From: Bacillus sp. THAF10
Lineage (GTDB): Bacteria; Bacillota; Bacilli; Bacillales; Bacillaceae_I
Length of the DNA stretch: 64,000 bases
Direction: 5' to 3'
Assembly: GCF_009363695.1 (NCBI RefSeq)
Contig: NZ_CP045403.1
Location: 1,220,001-1,284,000 of the forward strand
Shown here one piece after another: positions 1 to 8,186 of the stretch (the stretch's first letter is position 1; each line of letters opens with the position of its first letter). Under the pieces are notes generated by a model. That model ran no database searches and was not told the origin of the DNA. It saw only the letters and a list, made by a program, of their open reading frames with translations. A program made the position numbers and the translations under genes.

Positions 1-21
1 AAAAATGGGTGTATGCCTAGA

Positions 22-279
22 TTAATTTGTGGACCCTTTTAATGGAACAAAAGCTCCTGTCTCCAATGGAACACTGCCTTGTGCTTCTTGGGAGGAAAGT
101 AAAGCAATTTCTGCACTGCTATCCGGTCCAGGACCGGTAAAATCTCCTGTGTTATAAAGGTTGGAAAGGGACTTAATCATCCCTGCACTTCCAATTTGAA
201 AAACAGAAGAGTTAGAAATTCCCCCAATTTTCACCTGATGAATAACGATACTCTGATTAATAAAAAAATTGGTTGTCAT
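22..279 (-). CDS. gerPB: Spore germination protein GerPB
   Basis: An 85-residue GerPB-like protein. GerP proteins sit in the inner spore coat and help germinants pass through the coat to their receptors. The N-terminus reads FINQSIVIHQVKIGGISNSS followed by VFQIG, and a central LYNTGDFTGPGP segment fits GerPB. The start has an AGGAAGGGGG ribosome site. It lies 13 bases after gerPA, the order known for gerPABCDEF operons; gerPC onward would be beyond base 1. Function is from family and synteny. Confidence 0.85.
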   Translation of the reverse strand: MTTNFFINQSIVIHQVKIGGISNSSVFQIGSAGMIKSLSNLYNTGDFTGPGPDSSAEIALLSSQEAQGSVPLETGAFVPLKGSTN

Positions 280-292
280 GGGATCCCCCTTC

Positions 293-514
293 CTACAAAT
301 TCAGGGCAATTGGCTGATCTACTGCATCCCCATCGTACGTGTTGGTCTGACTGTTCGTATTGCTAACCGTGATATAGTCTCCTGTATTAAAGCTCCCTGC
401 TCCTGCAAATGTTTTTGCTGTGCTGGCAAGTGACATTTGAAACACATCGCCAATTTGAAACACTCCAGAGTTACCAATACTATTGACATTTACAGCTCCA
501 ACGATTGCTGGCAT
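293..514 (-). CDS. gerPA: Spore germination protein GerPA (GerPA/GerPF family)
   Basis: A 73-residue GerPA/GerPF-family protein starting MPAIVGAVNVNSIGNSGVF and containing the family signature AGAGSFNTGDY and a C-terminal DQPIALNL. I chose the ATG at 514 because AAAGGAG lies nine bases upstream; a seven-codon upstream extension has no ribosome site. Its position immediately before gerPB favours GerPA over GerPF. A putative mother-cell SigK promoter lies just upstream. The role in coat permeability is family knowledge. Confidence 0.85.
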   Translation of the reverse strand: MPAIVGAVNVNSIGNSGVFQIGDVFQMSLASTAKTFAGAGSFNTGDYITVSNTNSQTNTYDGDAVDQPIALNL

Positions 515-548
515 ACACGCGAACTCCTTTACCACATCTCTTATGCTT

Positions 549-576
549 TATCATATGACAATAGCCCTGTATGGTG
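549..576 (-). promoter_or_regulatory. Putative SigK promoter of the gerP operon
   Basis: On the minus strand CATATGATA (549-557) matches the SigK -10 consensus CATAnnnTA, and an AC dinucleotide (574-575) sits 16 bases upstream in the -35 position. gerP of Bacillus is known to be transcribed by SigK late in the mother cell. The short motif makes this suggestive rather than certain. Confidence 0.5.
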
Positions 577-674
577 AGTGGACAAAATTGTAAGAGTGAA
601 GGAAAAACAGTTAGGAATAAATAGGAAAAACAGCTATAATAAGCTTTATGAGAAAAGGAAAGGGAGGAAAAGAT

Positions 675-1850
675 ATGGGAGCTAACCCGATTCAAGAGAA
701 AGAGAGAATTGTAGCATTAGATATTGTCAGAGGACTAGCGATATTAGGGATATTTTTAGTCAACATGCCATCGTTCTTTGCACCAGTTATCTACACAAAT
801 CCAATGGAATATTGGACGGAAGCAAAGGATATTTTTGTGTTTAATGCGGTGGATATTTTTGCTCAGGCAAGCTTTTATACCCTGTTTTCATTTCTATTTG
901 GCTATGGATTTATCATTTTTACAAATAGAATTGCTGAAAAAGGGCTGTCCGTTCCAAAATACTTTACAAGGAGGCTCCTCGTTTTATTAATTATCGGAGT
1001 GATTCATGCTTTTTTTGTTTGGCATGGTGATATTTTAATCACGTATGCCATTTGTGGATTTGCCTTGTTATTGGCTCGAAACATGTCTGCAAAGGCGATG
1101 GTGTGGACAGGGACAGCTATTATCGCTGTTCAGGTAACATTGATATCACTTCTATTGTTAGTCTCGCAAAAATTAATGGGGGATTTTGACCCATATGCGG
1201 GAATGGAGATGTTGATAAAGCAATCCTTAGAAGTGTATGCAAATGGCACGTTTATGGAGATTACCAAACAACGTATCTATGATTGGTCCTATGTAAACAT
1301 TAGTGGGTTTATTTTCATTTTGGTTTCCATAATTCCAATGTTTTTCCTAGGTGCTGCAGCTGCCAAGGCGCAATGGTTAACCAAGGTCGAGGAAAAGCTT
1401 AGCATTATGAAGAAATTATGGATCACAACGTTCTTGCTTGCTGTTATTTTCAAGCTCTTGCCGTATTACACAGAAAAAAACTTTGTCACAGAATACCTGC
1501 AGGATGGAATTGGAGGACCAGCGAGTGCGATTTTTTACTTTTTGACTGTTGTGTTGGCAACAAGAACAAATGTAGGGATAAAAGTATTGTCGCCGCTTCA
1601 GTATGTTGGAAAAATGAGTCTATCAAACTATCTACTTCAATCCATTGTGTTTTCCATTGTTTTTTATGGTTATGGATTTGGGTTGTATGGACAATTTACG
1701 CCTTTCTATGGATTGTTGGTTGTGATAGGATTCTTTACATTACAAGTTATTATCAGCAAAATTTGGGTTGCGAGGTTTTATTATGGTCCCGCCGAATGGC
1801 TATGGCGTGCTGGAACATATCGAATTTGGCCAAAATTGAAAAAGATGTGA
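675..1850 (+). CDS. DUF418 family membrane protein (YeiB-like)
   Basis: A 391-residue polytopic membrane protein. The N-terminal RIVALDIVRGLAILGIFLVN is the typical opening of DUF418/YeiB proteins, which belong with the acyltransferase-3/NfeD-like heparan acetyltransferase clan. About eight to ten hydrophobic segments are visible, and the C-terminal third (YVGKMSLSNYLLQS to GPAEWLWR) is the DUF418 domain. The start at 675 has GGGAGG eight bases upstream; the ATG at 648 has none. Substrate is unknown; family members are suspected transporters or membrane acyltransferases. It is a single gene with its own terminator. Confidence 0.8.
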   Translation: MGANPIQEKERIVALDIVRGLAILGIFLVNMPSFFAPVIYTNPMEYWTEAKDIFVFNAVDIFAQASFYTLFSFLFGYGFIIFTNRIAEKGLSVPKYFTRRLLVLLIIGVIHAFFVWHGDILITYAICGFALLLARNMSAKAMVWTGTAIIAVQVTLISLLLLVSQKLMGDFDPYAGMEMLIKQSLEVYANGTFMEITKQRIYDWSYVNISGFIFILVSIIPMFFLGAAAAKAQWLTKVEEKLSIMKKLWITTFLLAVIFKLLPYYTEKNFVTEYLQDGIGGPASAIFYFLTVVLATRTNVGIKVLSPLQYVGKMSLSNYLLQSIVFSIVFYGYGFGLYGQFTPFYGLLVVIGFFTLQVIISKIWVARFYYGPAEWLWRAGTYRIWPKLKKM

Positions 1851-1872
1851 GCAAACGGCTCACATCTTTTTA
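1841..1872. terminator. Bidirectional terminator between DUF418 gene and yisI-like gene
   Basis: AAAGATGTGAGC and GCTCACATCTTTT form a 12-bp stem with a five-base loop. T-runs on both strands serve the converging genes, and the stop codon of the upstream gene lies inside the stem. Confidence 0.8.
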
Positions 1873-2049
1873 TTGAGAAAAGCTATAATTGTTACGATTC
1901 TGCATCCTACTTAGCTGCTGCTGAGATTCTTTATTCAGAAGCACGTCTAGCTCCTGGCTACACCTTACTGTTTGCGTGGCAGTAAAGCCGTACTCTTTCG
2001 CATAATAAATCATTTGTTTTCTCTTTAATTCGATTTGTAAAGCTAGCAT
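1870..2049 (-). CDS. yisI: Spo0E-family aspartyl-phosphate phosphatase (YisI-like)
   Basis: A 59-residue protein, short enough to be missed by length cut-offs. The body reads IELKRKQMIYYAKEYGFTAT, then a spacer, then SQELDVLLNK. The SQELD signature and the preceding helix are diagnostic of Spo0E/YisI/YnzD phosphatases, which dephosphorylate Spo0A-P and so delay sporulation. ATG at 2049 has GGAG upstream. B. subtilis yisI also lies between gerP and yisK, supporting orthology. The C-terminal tail is rich in Gln and Asn. The specific target is inferred. Confidence 0.85.
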   Translation of the reverse strand: MLALQIELKRKQMIYYAKEYGFTATQTVRCSQELDVLLNKESQQQLSRMQNRNNYSFSQ

Positions 2050-2207
2050 TCTCTTCTACTCCAATTTCGATAAAATTAAGTAACGCAAGCGGTTGTCCCT
2101 ATTATGGCACGGTTTTTGGCAGAAAAAAAGACCTTCGATAAAACAAGTCATAATACAACAAAATACTACTTTAACCAACATATTTTTCCAGTGAAGGAGG
2201 AAGTACA

Positions 2208-3110
2208 TTGCGCTTTGTAACGTATGAATTAACAGGAAAGAACTATGTGGGAGTCCTCGATGAATCTCAACAAGAGGTACTAAATCTAACCGTGGCAAGC
2301 AACGATTGTGATCTTGGTTATTCTTTACCTACGACACTATTGGAATGTTTGGCTCTTGAGGATATTTTACCGATTGTTCAGAAGATTGGGGCGTGGGTCT
2401 ACCAGCAGTCAGACCGATCCAAATATATACATAAAGTGTCGGAAGTGAAGCTAAAAGCACCTATTCCACGACCTTCCAAAAATATTTTATGTGTTGGAAA
2501 AAACTATCGTGATCATGTGCTGGAAATGGGAAGTGAAGCGGATATTCCAGAAAACATCATGATATTCACAAAGGCACCGACAAGTGTGATAGGTCCTGAT
2601 GAGACCATTCCTCTTCATGAAGGTTTGACTTCTCAACTTGATTATGAAGGTGAACTTGCCATCGTTATTGGGAAAGTAGGAAAAGCAATACCTGTGGAGC
2701 AAGCATTAGATTATGTTTTTGGATATACCATTCTTAATGATGTCACAGCAAGAGACTTGCAGGCAAAGCATAAGCAATTCTTTTTAGGGAAAAGTCTTGA
2801 TGGCTCTTGCCCAATTGGGCCAGCCATAGTGCATAAATCAGCACTAGGAGACATGCAAAAAGTAACAGTGACAACAAGGGTGAACGGAGAGCTAAGACAA
2901 GAGGCGTCTACTGCATTGATGATATTCCCACTTGCAGAAATCATTGCAACCTTATCACAAGGAATGACCCTAGAGCCTGGAGATATTATTGCCACAGGAA
3001 CACCTTCTGGAGTAGGAAAGGGCTTTAAGCCGCCAAGATTTCTGAAAAAGGGAGATGTGATTGAAATTAGCGTTGAAGGTTTAGGTGTGCTGCGAAATAC
3101 GGTAGGATAA
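2208..3110 (+). CDS. yisK: Fumarylacetoacetate hydrolase-fold protein YisK
   Basis: A 300-residue FAH-superfamily enzyme. An N-terminal lid domain is followed by the catalytic fold from about residue 85 (NILCVGKNYRDHVLEMG). Metal-ligand motifs DYEGELAIVIG near residue 145 and YTILNDVTARDLQ near residue 175 are present, and the C-terminal PGDIIATGTPSGVG is typical. B. subtilis YisK has been reported to decarboxylate oxaloacetate and to associate with Mbl. The start is TTG with AAGGAGG eight bases upstream. The next gene is convergent. Confidence 0.88.
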   Translation: MRFVTYELTGKNYVGVLDESQQEVLNLTVASNDCDLGYSLPTTLLECLALEDILPIVQKIGAWVYQQSDRSKYIHKVSEVKLKAPIPRPSKNILCVGKNYRDHVLEMGSEADIPENIMIFTKAPTSVIGPDETIPLHEGLTSQLDYEGELAIVIGKVGKAIPVEQALDYVFGYTILNDVTARDLQAKHKQFFLGKSLDGSCPIGPAIVHKSALGDMQKVTVTTRVNGELRQEASTALMIFPLAEIIATLSQGMTLEPGDIIATGTPSGVGKGFKPPRFLKKGDVIEISVEGLGVLRNTVG

Positions 3111-3137
3111 ATGGAGATATAGTGGCTGAGAAGAGGG

Positions 3138-3242
3138 GATGGCATGAACTCAGGTGTTTTTGGCACGAACTTGGCACCTTTTGGCACGAACTCGTGGCAT
3201 TTTGGCATCAACTCTACTCATTTTGGCACGAACTTGGAAAAA
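3138..3242. repeat. Five 21-bp tandem repeats (TTTGGCACGAACT...)
   Basis: Units begin at 3138, 3159, 3180, 3201 and 3222, exactly 21 bases apart. The conserved core is TTTGGCACGAACT, followed by eight variable bases; the first unit is degenerate. In one plus frame they read as a WHELxxF heptad. They occupy the space between yisK and the rocD terminator. I treat them as non-coding repeats because the surrounding open frame has no family resemblance. Confidence 0.85.
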
Positions 3243-3383
3243 TAGTACCTCTAGCACACTTAAATCGATTGTGTGCGTTCAATAAATGTGGATTTTTAAG
3301 ATGGAACTGCATGATATGTTGAACGGGAGCACAAATAATAAGCAAAAAAGTCGATTTATCACGTCAAATTAACAACAATTTCA

Positions 3384-3435
3384 AAAAAAGAGCTGAGCAA
3401 AAAGGAAACTCCCCTTTCTGCCCAGCTTTTGTTAT
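3384..3435 (-). terminator. Terminator of rocD
   Basis: AAAGAGCTGAGCAAAAAGG pairs imperfectly with CCTTTCTGCCCAGCTTTT. A/T tracts flank both sides, so it could also stop yisK transcription. Confidence 0.7.
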
Positions 3436-4632
3436 TTAAACAGATAATACTTTCTTCACTTTTTCGATTGCCCAGTCAAGATCCTCTTGAGAAATCACAA
3501 GTGGTGGAGCAAAACGAATCACCGTTTCGTGCGTTTCCTTACATAGAAGCCCTTCTTCCTTGAGCTTCTCACAATAAGGTCTTGCAGCCTCGGTTAATTC
3601 TACTCCAATAAACAATCCGCGACCGCGCACTTCTTTAATGATAGGGTTATCGATGGTGCGTAATTCCCCCATCATGTATTCGCCAAGTTCATGAGAACGT
3701 TCCACAAGCTTTTCTTCTTTAATGACATCGAGAGCGGCGATTGAAACAGCACACGCTAATGGATTACCTCCAAAAGTAGAACCGTGTGAACCAGGATTAA
3801 ATACACCAAGAATGTCTTTATTTGCTGCTACACAAGAAATAGGGAATACACCGCCGCCAAGAGCTTTTCCTAAAATGTACATATCAGGTTCAACATTTTC
3901 CCAGTCACATGCAAACAGTTTGCCTGAACGGCCAAGACCAGCTTGAATTTCATCTGCTACATAAAGGACATTGTTTGCTTTACATACGTCATATGCCTCA
4001 CTTAAGAAGCCTTCCTCTGGAATATTAATGCCAGCCTCGCCTTGGATAGGCTCAAAAATAAAGGCAGCTGTATTTGGTGTGATTGCTCCTTTTAACGCTT
4101 CAATACTTCCATAAGGGATGACCTTTATGCCAGGTAGCATCGGTCCGAAGCCTTGTTGGTATTCCTCACTAGAAGACATAGATACAGCAGTCATGGTTCG
4201 GCCATGGAAGTTGTCCTCACACACAATGATTTCTGCTTGGTTAACAGGAACCCCTTTCACATCATAAGCCCAGCGACGAACGGTTTTTACCGCTGTTTCC
4301 ACTGCTTCAGCTCCTGTGTTCATTGGTAGAACCATATCTTTTTTCGTAAGTTGGGCCATTTTTTCATACCAAGGACCAAGTTGGTCGTTATGGAATGCAC
4401 GGGAAGTTAAGGTGATTTTATCTGCTTGGTCTTTTAATGCCTGAATAATTTTAGGGTGACGATGTCCTTGGTTTACGGCAGAATATGCACTAAGCATATC
4501 CATGTATTTGTTGCCTTCAGGATCCTCCACCCATACACCTTCTGCTTTTGAAATAACAATTGGGAGAGGGTGATAGTTATTTGCTCCGTATTTTTCTGTC
4601 ATGCTGATAATGTCATGTGTTTTTGTAGTCAT
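3436..4632 (-). CDS. rocD: Ornithine aminotransferase
   Basis: A 398-residue class-III PLP aminotransferase that transfers the delta-amino group of ornithine to 2-oxoglutarate, giving glutamate semialdehyde in arginine/ornithine degradation. Visible motifs are [18 protein letters not shown] for PLP phosphate binding, [24 protein letters not shown], and the PLP-lysine segment [14 protein letters not shown] near residue 250. Length matches RocD. The start has GGAGG upstream. It is monocistronic here, between yisK and yisL, rather than with rocE/rocF. I found no -12/-24 SigL promoter, so regulation may differ from the B. subtilis roc operon. Confidence 0.93.
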   Translation of the reverse strand: MTTKTHDIISMTEKYGANNYHPLPIVISKAEGVWVEDPEGNKYMDMLSAYSAVNQGHRHPKIIQALKDQADKITLTSRAFHNDQLGPWYEKMAQLTKKDMVLPMNTGAEAVETAVKTVRRWAYDVKGVPVNQAEIIVCEDNFHGRTMTAVSMSSSEEYQQGFGPMLPGIKVIPYGSIEALKGAITPNTAAFIFEPIQGEAGINIPEEGFLSEAYDVCKANNVLYVADEIQAGLGRSGKLFACDWENVEPDMYILGKALGGGVFPISCVAANKDILGVFNPGSHGSTFGGNPLACAVSIAALDVIKEEKLVERSHELGEYMMGELRTIDNPIIKEVRGRGLFIGVELTEAARPYCEKLKEEGLLCKETHETVIRFAPPLVISQEDLDWAIEKVKKVLSV

Positions 4633-4791
4633 ATATGAAATACCTCCATCTAGTAAATGTAATGGCTTTCACAAAGTATTATATCATTACTGATATTTTA
4701 AATCTTTTAATGACGCGATTTATTTAGTTTTTTTCTTTCACTATGGTATGATACAAGTAGTTTTTGAGATTTTTATAGGAGGAAAAGAACC

Positions 4792-5136
4792 ATGACTCAT
4801 GCGCATATTTCTACTTGGGCAGTAGCACTCATTCTGTTTGTTGTTGTTCTAATTTTAACAAAAGCAGGAAAAGCAAAAGGTGCCAAAATCACGTCCATGG
4901 TACTACGTTTGTTCTACATATTAATCGTGGTAACAGGCTTGCAGCTTGGCTGGGGCTGGCTCTCAAATGGCCAATATATTTTGAAGATGGTGCTTGGGAT
5001 TGTTGTTATCGGATTAATGGAAATGATAGCAGTCCGCACAAGAAAAGGCAAATCAACCAAGGTTGTTTGGGTCCTTTTTGTATTGGCGCTTGCTTACATT
5101 CTGCATTTAGGATTTAGCTTGCCAATGAGCATCTAA
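4792..5136 (+). CDS. yisL: YisL family membrane protein (UPF0344)
   Basis: A 114-residue protein with four predicted membrane segments (about 8-22, 36-57, 62-78, 91-110) and the family pattern AKITSMVLRLFYILIVVTG and GLMEMIAVRTRKGKST. It is closely like UPF0344/YisL, whose function is unknown. Its place after yisK and before yisN matches B. subtilis, although the wprA protease gene found there between yisL and yisN is absent. The ribosome site is AGGAGG. Confidence 0.88.
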   Translation: MTHAHISTWAVALILFVVVLILTKAGKAKGAKITSMVLRLFYILIVVTGLQLGWGWLSNGQYILKMVLGIVVIGLMEMIAVRTRKGKSTKVVWVLFVLALAYILHLGFSLPMSI

Positions 5137-5183
5137 AAAAAATGCCTGGTATCTGATTGAAAACAGACACCAGGCATTTTTTA
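5136..5183. terminator. Bidirectional terminator yisL/yisN
   Basis: AAAAAATGCCTGGT...CTG pairs with CAG...ACCAGGCATTTTTT. A/T tracts lie on both sides between convergent genes. Confidence 0.85.
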
Positions 5184-5759
5184 TTCCGCTTTACGATGCT
5201 CCAAGTTCGTATATAAATATCGTTTTCCTGTTTGCAACGTGTACTCAAATCTATCTGTTAAATTGCTTCCTCGGATGAAGTGGTGCTGTACAGAACAAAT
5301 GTACGTATCGTTGTCGAAAACAAGAAAATTTACTCCATTAGGCTCATCATCAGAATCCATAAACTGCATCGTATTGTGGCAATAGATACAATCATATAAC
5401 GAAAAATCCGATTTGTTTAAAAGATTGGTAAAATTAGTAAAAGCGTCTTCTGATAATTCCTCTAGCATTTCCATATAAGGTTGAGGCAGACGTTTCCTAA
5501 CACGAACTGCGTCTCCATTACTGAGTTCATAAAGGTGATTTGTATGTAAAATCACTTGCCCTGTTTCTAAAAGTACGCCTAATACCCACTCATTATTAAG
5601 AAGGATTTCAATTCCATCTTCTGTAATTTCCTCTAATAAAAAGGCCTCATCGTCTTCTGCTTCAAAGAATATCCACTGATCATTGATATTTTCTACCGTT
5701 CCGCAAGTATAGGATCTTTTTTGTTCATAAATAATACGTTTTCGTTTTTGAAGATTCAC
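5181..5759 (-). CDS. yisN: DUF2777 protein YisN
   Basis: A 192-residue soluble acidic protein of unknown function. It lies between yisL and asnO as in B. subtilis and fits the DUF2777/YisN family by length and N-terminus (basic KRKRIIYEQKRSYTCGTVEN). A YDCIYCHNTMQF segment gives a CxxC-like pair (near residues 125-128) that could bind metal, but this is inference. The start codon is GTG with GGAGG nine bases upstream. Confidence 0.75.
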   Translation of the reverse strand: MNLQKRKRIIYEQKRSYTCGTVENINDQWIFFEAEDDEAFLLEEITEDGIEILLNNEWVLGVLLETGQVILHTNHLYELSNGDAVRVRKRLPQPYMEMLEELSEDAFTNFTNLLNKSDFSLYDCIYCHNTMQFMDSDDEPNGVNFLVFDNDTYICSVQHHFIRGSNLTDRFEYTLQTGKRYLYTNLEHRKAE

Positions 5760-5997
5760 AAGAGTTATCCTCCAATAGGTGCAGTTTTGTTCGTTAGAAT
5801 ATCACTGTGTTTGCCATTCTTCCCTTGTTCCCCTTTTTCATACTATACCCACAATTTTTACGATTATAAAATTTAACTGTAAGAAAAACGGACCTTTAAA
5901 ATCTGAGGATAGTTAATTGAAATTCATGGTATAAGCACTCCTGGCATAGTATAAAGCAGTCGTATTATGCTAGAAAACAGAGGAGTGAAAGAACAAT

Positions 5998-7848
5998 ATG
6001 TGCGGTATTACAGGGTGGATCGATTGGAGAAAAAACATTAGAGGAAACAAAGATATGGTCAAAAAAATGGCGGAAACCTTATCGTTTCGCGGGCCTGATG
6101 ATACAAATATTTGGATGGAAAATCATGTCGGTTTCGGACATAAACGTCTTGCAGTGGTTGACATAGAAGGTGGTAAGCAACCAATGTCTCGGGTAAAAGC
6201 TGAAAAAGAGTTTACTATCTGCTATAACGGAGAGCTTTATAATACAGAAGACATAAGAAAAGTGCTGTTAGGTAAAGGATATCAATTTAGAGGTCATTCC
6301 GATACAGAAGTCTTATTAACAGCGTACATGGAATGGAAGGAAAATTGTGTGCATCATCTTAATGGAATCTTTGCCTTTGCCATTTGGGACGATGAACGCC
6401 AACAGCTTTTTGTTGCAAGAGACCGATTAGGAGTGAAGCCGTTTTTTTATTATGAAAAGGATGGAAGTCTTGTATTTGGCTCAGAGTTAAAGGCGATACT
6501 TGCTCACCCGGAAGTGAGTAGCACAGTAGGCTATGATGGGCTAGCAGAGATTTTTGGATTAGGACCTTCACGTTCTCCTGGTCATGGCTTGTTCCATGGA
6601 ATAAAGGAATTACGTCCAGCCCACACACTTATCTATTCCAAAAACAATGGATTAAAGATAGAGCGGTATTGGAATGTCGAAAGTAAAGTCCATACAGATA
6701 GCTTTGATGAGACCGTGGAAAAGGTACGCACCCTTTTTACCGATGCGGTTACAAGACAGCTTGTGTCGGATGTTCCCGTGTGCACTTTTCTATCAGGCGG
6801 ACTTGATTCAAGTGCCATTACTGCGATTGCAGCTAATGCATTTAAAAATGAAGGGAAACCACCGTTAACAACGTATTCCATAGATTATGAAGAGAATGAG
6901 CTTTATTTTAAAGCCAATGAATTTCAGCCAAATTCAGATGAAAAATGGATTAGAAAAATGACAGAAACCTTTGGAACCGTTCATCATCGCTCTGTTATTT
7001 CGCAAACCAATCTCGCAGCCTACTTAAAGGAAGCGGTGCTTGTGCGCGACCAACCCGGCATGGCGGACATAGATTCTTCGCTGTTATGGTTTTGCCGTGA
7101 AATAAAGCAAAACTTCGTTGTTGGCTTATCTGGGGAGTGTGCCGATGAAATATTCGGAGGATACCCTTGGTTTCATCGGAAGGAAGACCTTGAGGCGGCT
7201 AATTTTCCATGGATGCGCTCCACAAAGGCAAGAATGGAGCTGCTTCGTCCAGAATGGCGGAAAAAGTTGAATTTGGAGGAGTATATCTCCACAAAATATC
7301 AAGAAACAGTGGAAGAAACTCCTGTGCTTGATGGAGAAAGCCCACTAGAAGCGAGAAGAAGAGAATTATTCTATCTTAATATGATTTGGTTTATGACGAC
7401 GCTGCTTGATCGAAAAGACAGGATGAGCATGGGAGCAAGTCTTGAGGTGCGTGTTCCATTTGCAGATCACCGCCTAGTAGAGTATGTCTGGAACATTCCT
7501 TGGGAGATGAAAATGTATAAAAATAGAGAAAAAGGGTTGCTTCGAAAAGCACTGGAAGGAATACTGCCAGATGAAGTGTTGTACCGGAAAAAGAGTCCTT
7601 ATCCGAAAACACATCACCCAGTCTACACAAAGATTGTCAAAGGCTGGCTCGGGGAAATCCTGCAAGATAAGAATAGTCCGCTGCATGAATTTTTGGATAA
7701 AAAGCAACTGGAGGGGATTGTGGCATCAGAAGGGAAAGCTTTTCAGGTTCCATGGTTTGGTCAGTTAATGACGGGGCCTCAGCTTTTAGCCCATCTTGCA
7801 CAAATTCATGTATGGTTTACACATTATGGAGTAACAATTAAAGAATAG
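5998..7848 (+). CDS. asnO: Glutamine-hydrolysing asparagine synthetase AsnO
   Basis: A 616-residue class-II asparagine synthetase using aspartate, glutamine and ATP. Cys2 of MCGITGWIDW is the glutaminase nucleophile once Met is removed. The N-terminal domain carries FRGPDD and YNGELYN. The synthetase domain has the pyrophosphate loop FLSGGLDSSAI near residue 265 and GLSGECADEIFGGYPWF. Length matches B. subtilis AsnO (about 614), which is needed for sporulation. ATG follows AGAGGAG. It is monocistronic with its own terminator, and the carotenoid operon starts next. Confidence 0.93.
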   Translation: MCGITGWIDWRKNIRGNKDMVKKMAETLSFRGPDDTNIWMENHVGFGHKRLAVVDIEGGKQPMSRVKAEKEFTICYNGELYNTEDIRKVLLGKGYQFRGHSDTEVLLTAYMEWKENCVHHLNGIFAFAIWDDERQQLFVARDRLGVKPFFYYEKDGSLVFGSELKAILAHPEVSSTVGYDGLAEIFGLGPSRSPGHGLFHGIKELRPAHTLIYSKNNGLKIERYWNVESKVHTDSFDETVEKVRTLFTDAVTRQLVSDVPVCTFLSGGLDSSAITAIAANAFKNEGKPPLTTYSIDYEENELYFKANEFQPNSDEKWIRKMTETFGTVHHRSVISQTNLAAYLKEAVLVRDQPGMADIDSSLLWFCREIKQNFVVGLSGECADEIFGGYPWFHRKEDLEAANFPWMRSTKARMELLRPEWRKKLNLEEYISTKYQETVEETPVLDGESPLEARRRELFYLNMIWFMTTLLDRKDRMSMGASLEVRVPFADHRLVEYVWNIPWEMKMYKNREKGLLRKALEGILPDEVLYRKKSPYPKTHHPVYTKIVKGWLGEILQDKNSPLHEFLDKKQLEGIVASEGKAFQVPWFGQLMTGPQLLAHLAQIHVWFTHYGVTIKE

Positions 7849-7862
7849 GGTGGTTGTTTTAA

Positions 7863-7892
7863 AGACTCCTTTTGATAAGGAGTTTTTTATTT
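7863..7892 (+). terminator. Terminator of asnO
   Basis: ACTCCTT-ttgat-AAGGAGT stem followed by TTTTTTA. Confidence 0.85.
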
Positions 7893-7904
7893 GTTTTAAA
7901 AAAG

Positions 7905-8088
7905 CTCTTTTCTAAAAGATTGTTGCTATTAACTTGAAAAAAGTCGGCTTTAAGGCTTTTTTCAATCTTTATTCGAAGAAAAATTGCCACATGTTTAAAT
8001 ATACTTACACGAAAAGAGCACGACAGCAACGTTGAGTACGCTTGTCTTATCTATTCGCAGTAGCAACAAAGTTTACAAAAACAACCTT
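7905..8088. repeat. Possible decayed palindromic intergenic element
   Basis: The 338-base gap between asnO and the first desaturase gene contains GATTGTTGCTA (about 7919-7929) and, roughly 140 bases on, TAGCAACAAAG (about 8060-8070), plus inner complementary pieces (CTCTTTTC / GAAAAGAG; GTTGCT / AGCAAC). This resembles a degraded MITE-like or palindromic repeat. No protein-coding signal is visible. Only one copy is in the window, so repeat status is unproven. Confidence 0.4.
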
Positions 8089-8107
8089 TAAAAAAGAGTG
8101 TTTAGAA

Positions 8108-8136
8108 TTGTAACCGAAAAAGTTATTTTGTATAAT
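8108..8136 (+). promoter_or_regulatory. SigA-type promoter of the crtN-crtN-crtM operon
   Basis: TTGTAA (8108-8113), a 17-base spacer and TATAAT (8131-8136). A second TATAAT lies at 8142-8147. This is the only strong promoter-like sequence before the desaturase operon. Confidence 0.7.
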
Positions 8137-8186
8137 ATTTGTATAATAAATGTTTAATAGGAAGAAGAAGTGAGGTGTGTGCGATT

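Noticed and set aside
3122..3322. A 66-codon open frame reading as WHELxxF heptads
   Set aside because: It is explained by the 21-bp DNA repeat being a multiple of three. The frame has only a GTG start and no recognised family. I keep it as a repeat, not a gene.
4633..4791. SigL (-12/-24) promoter for rocD
   Set aside because: No TGGCAC-N5-TTGC pattern was found; only a TATAAT-like box without a clear -35.
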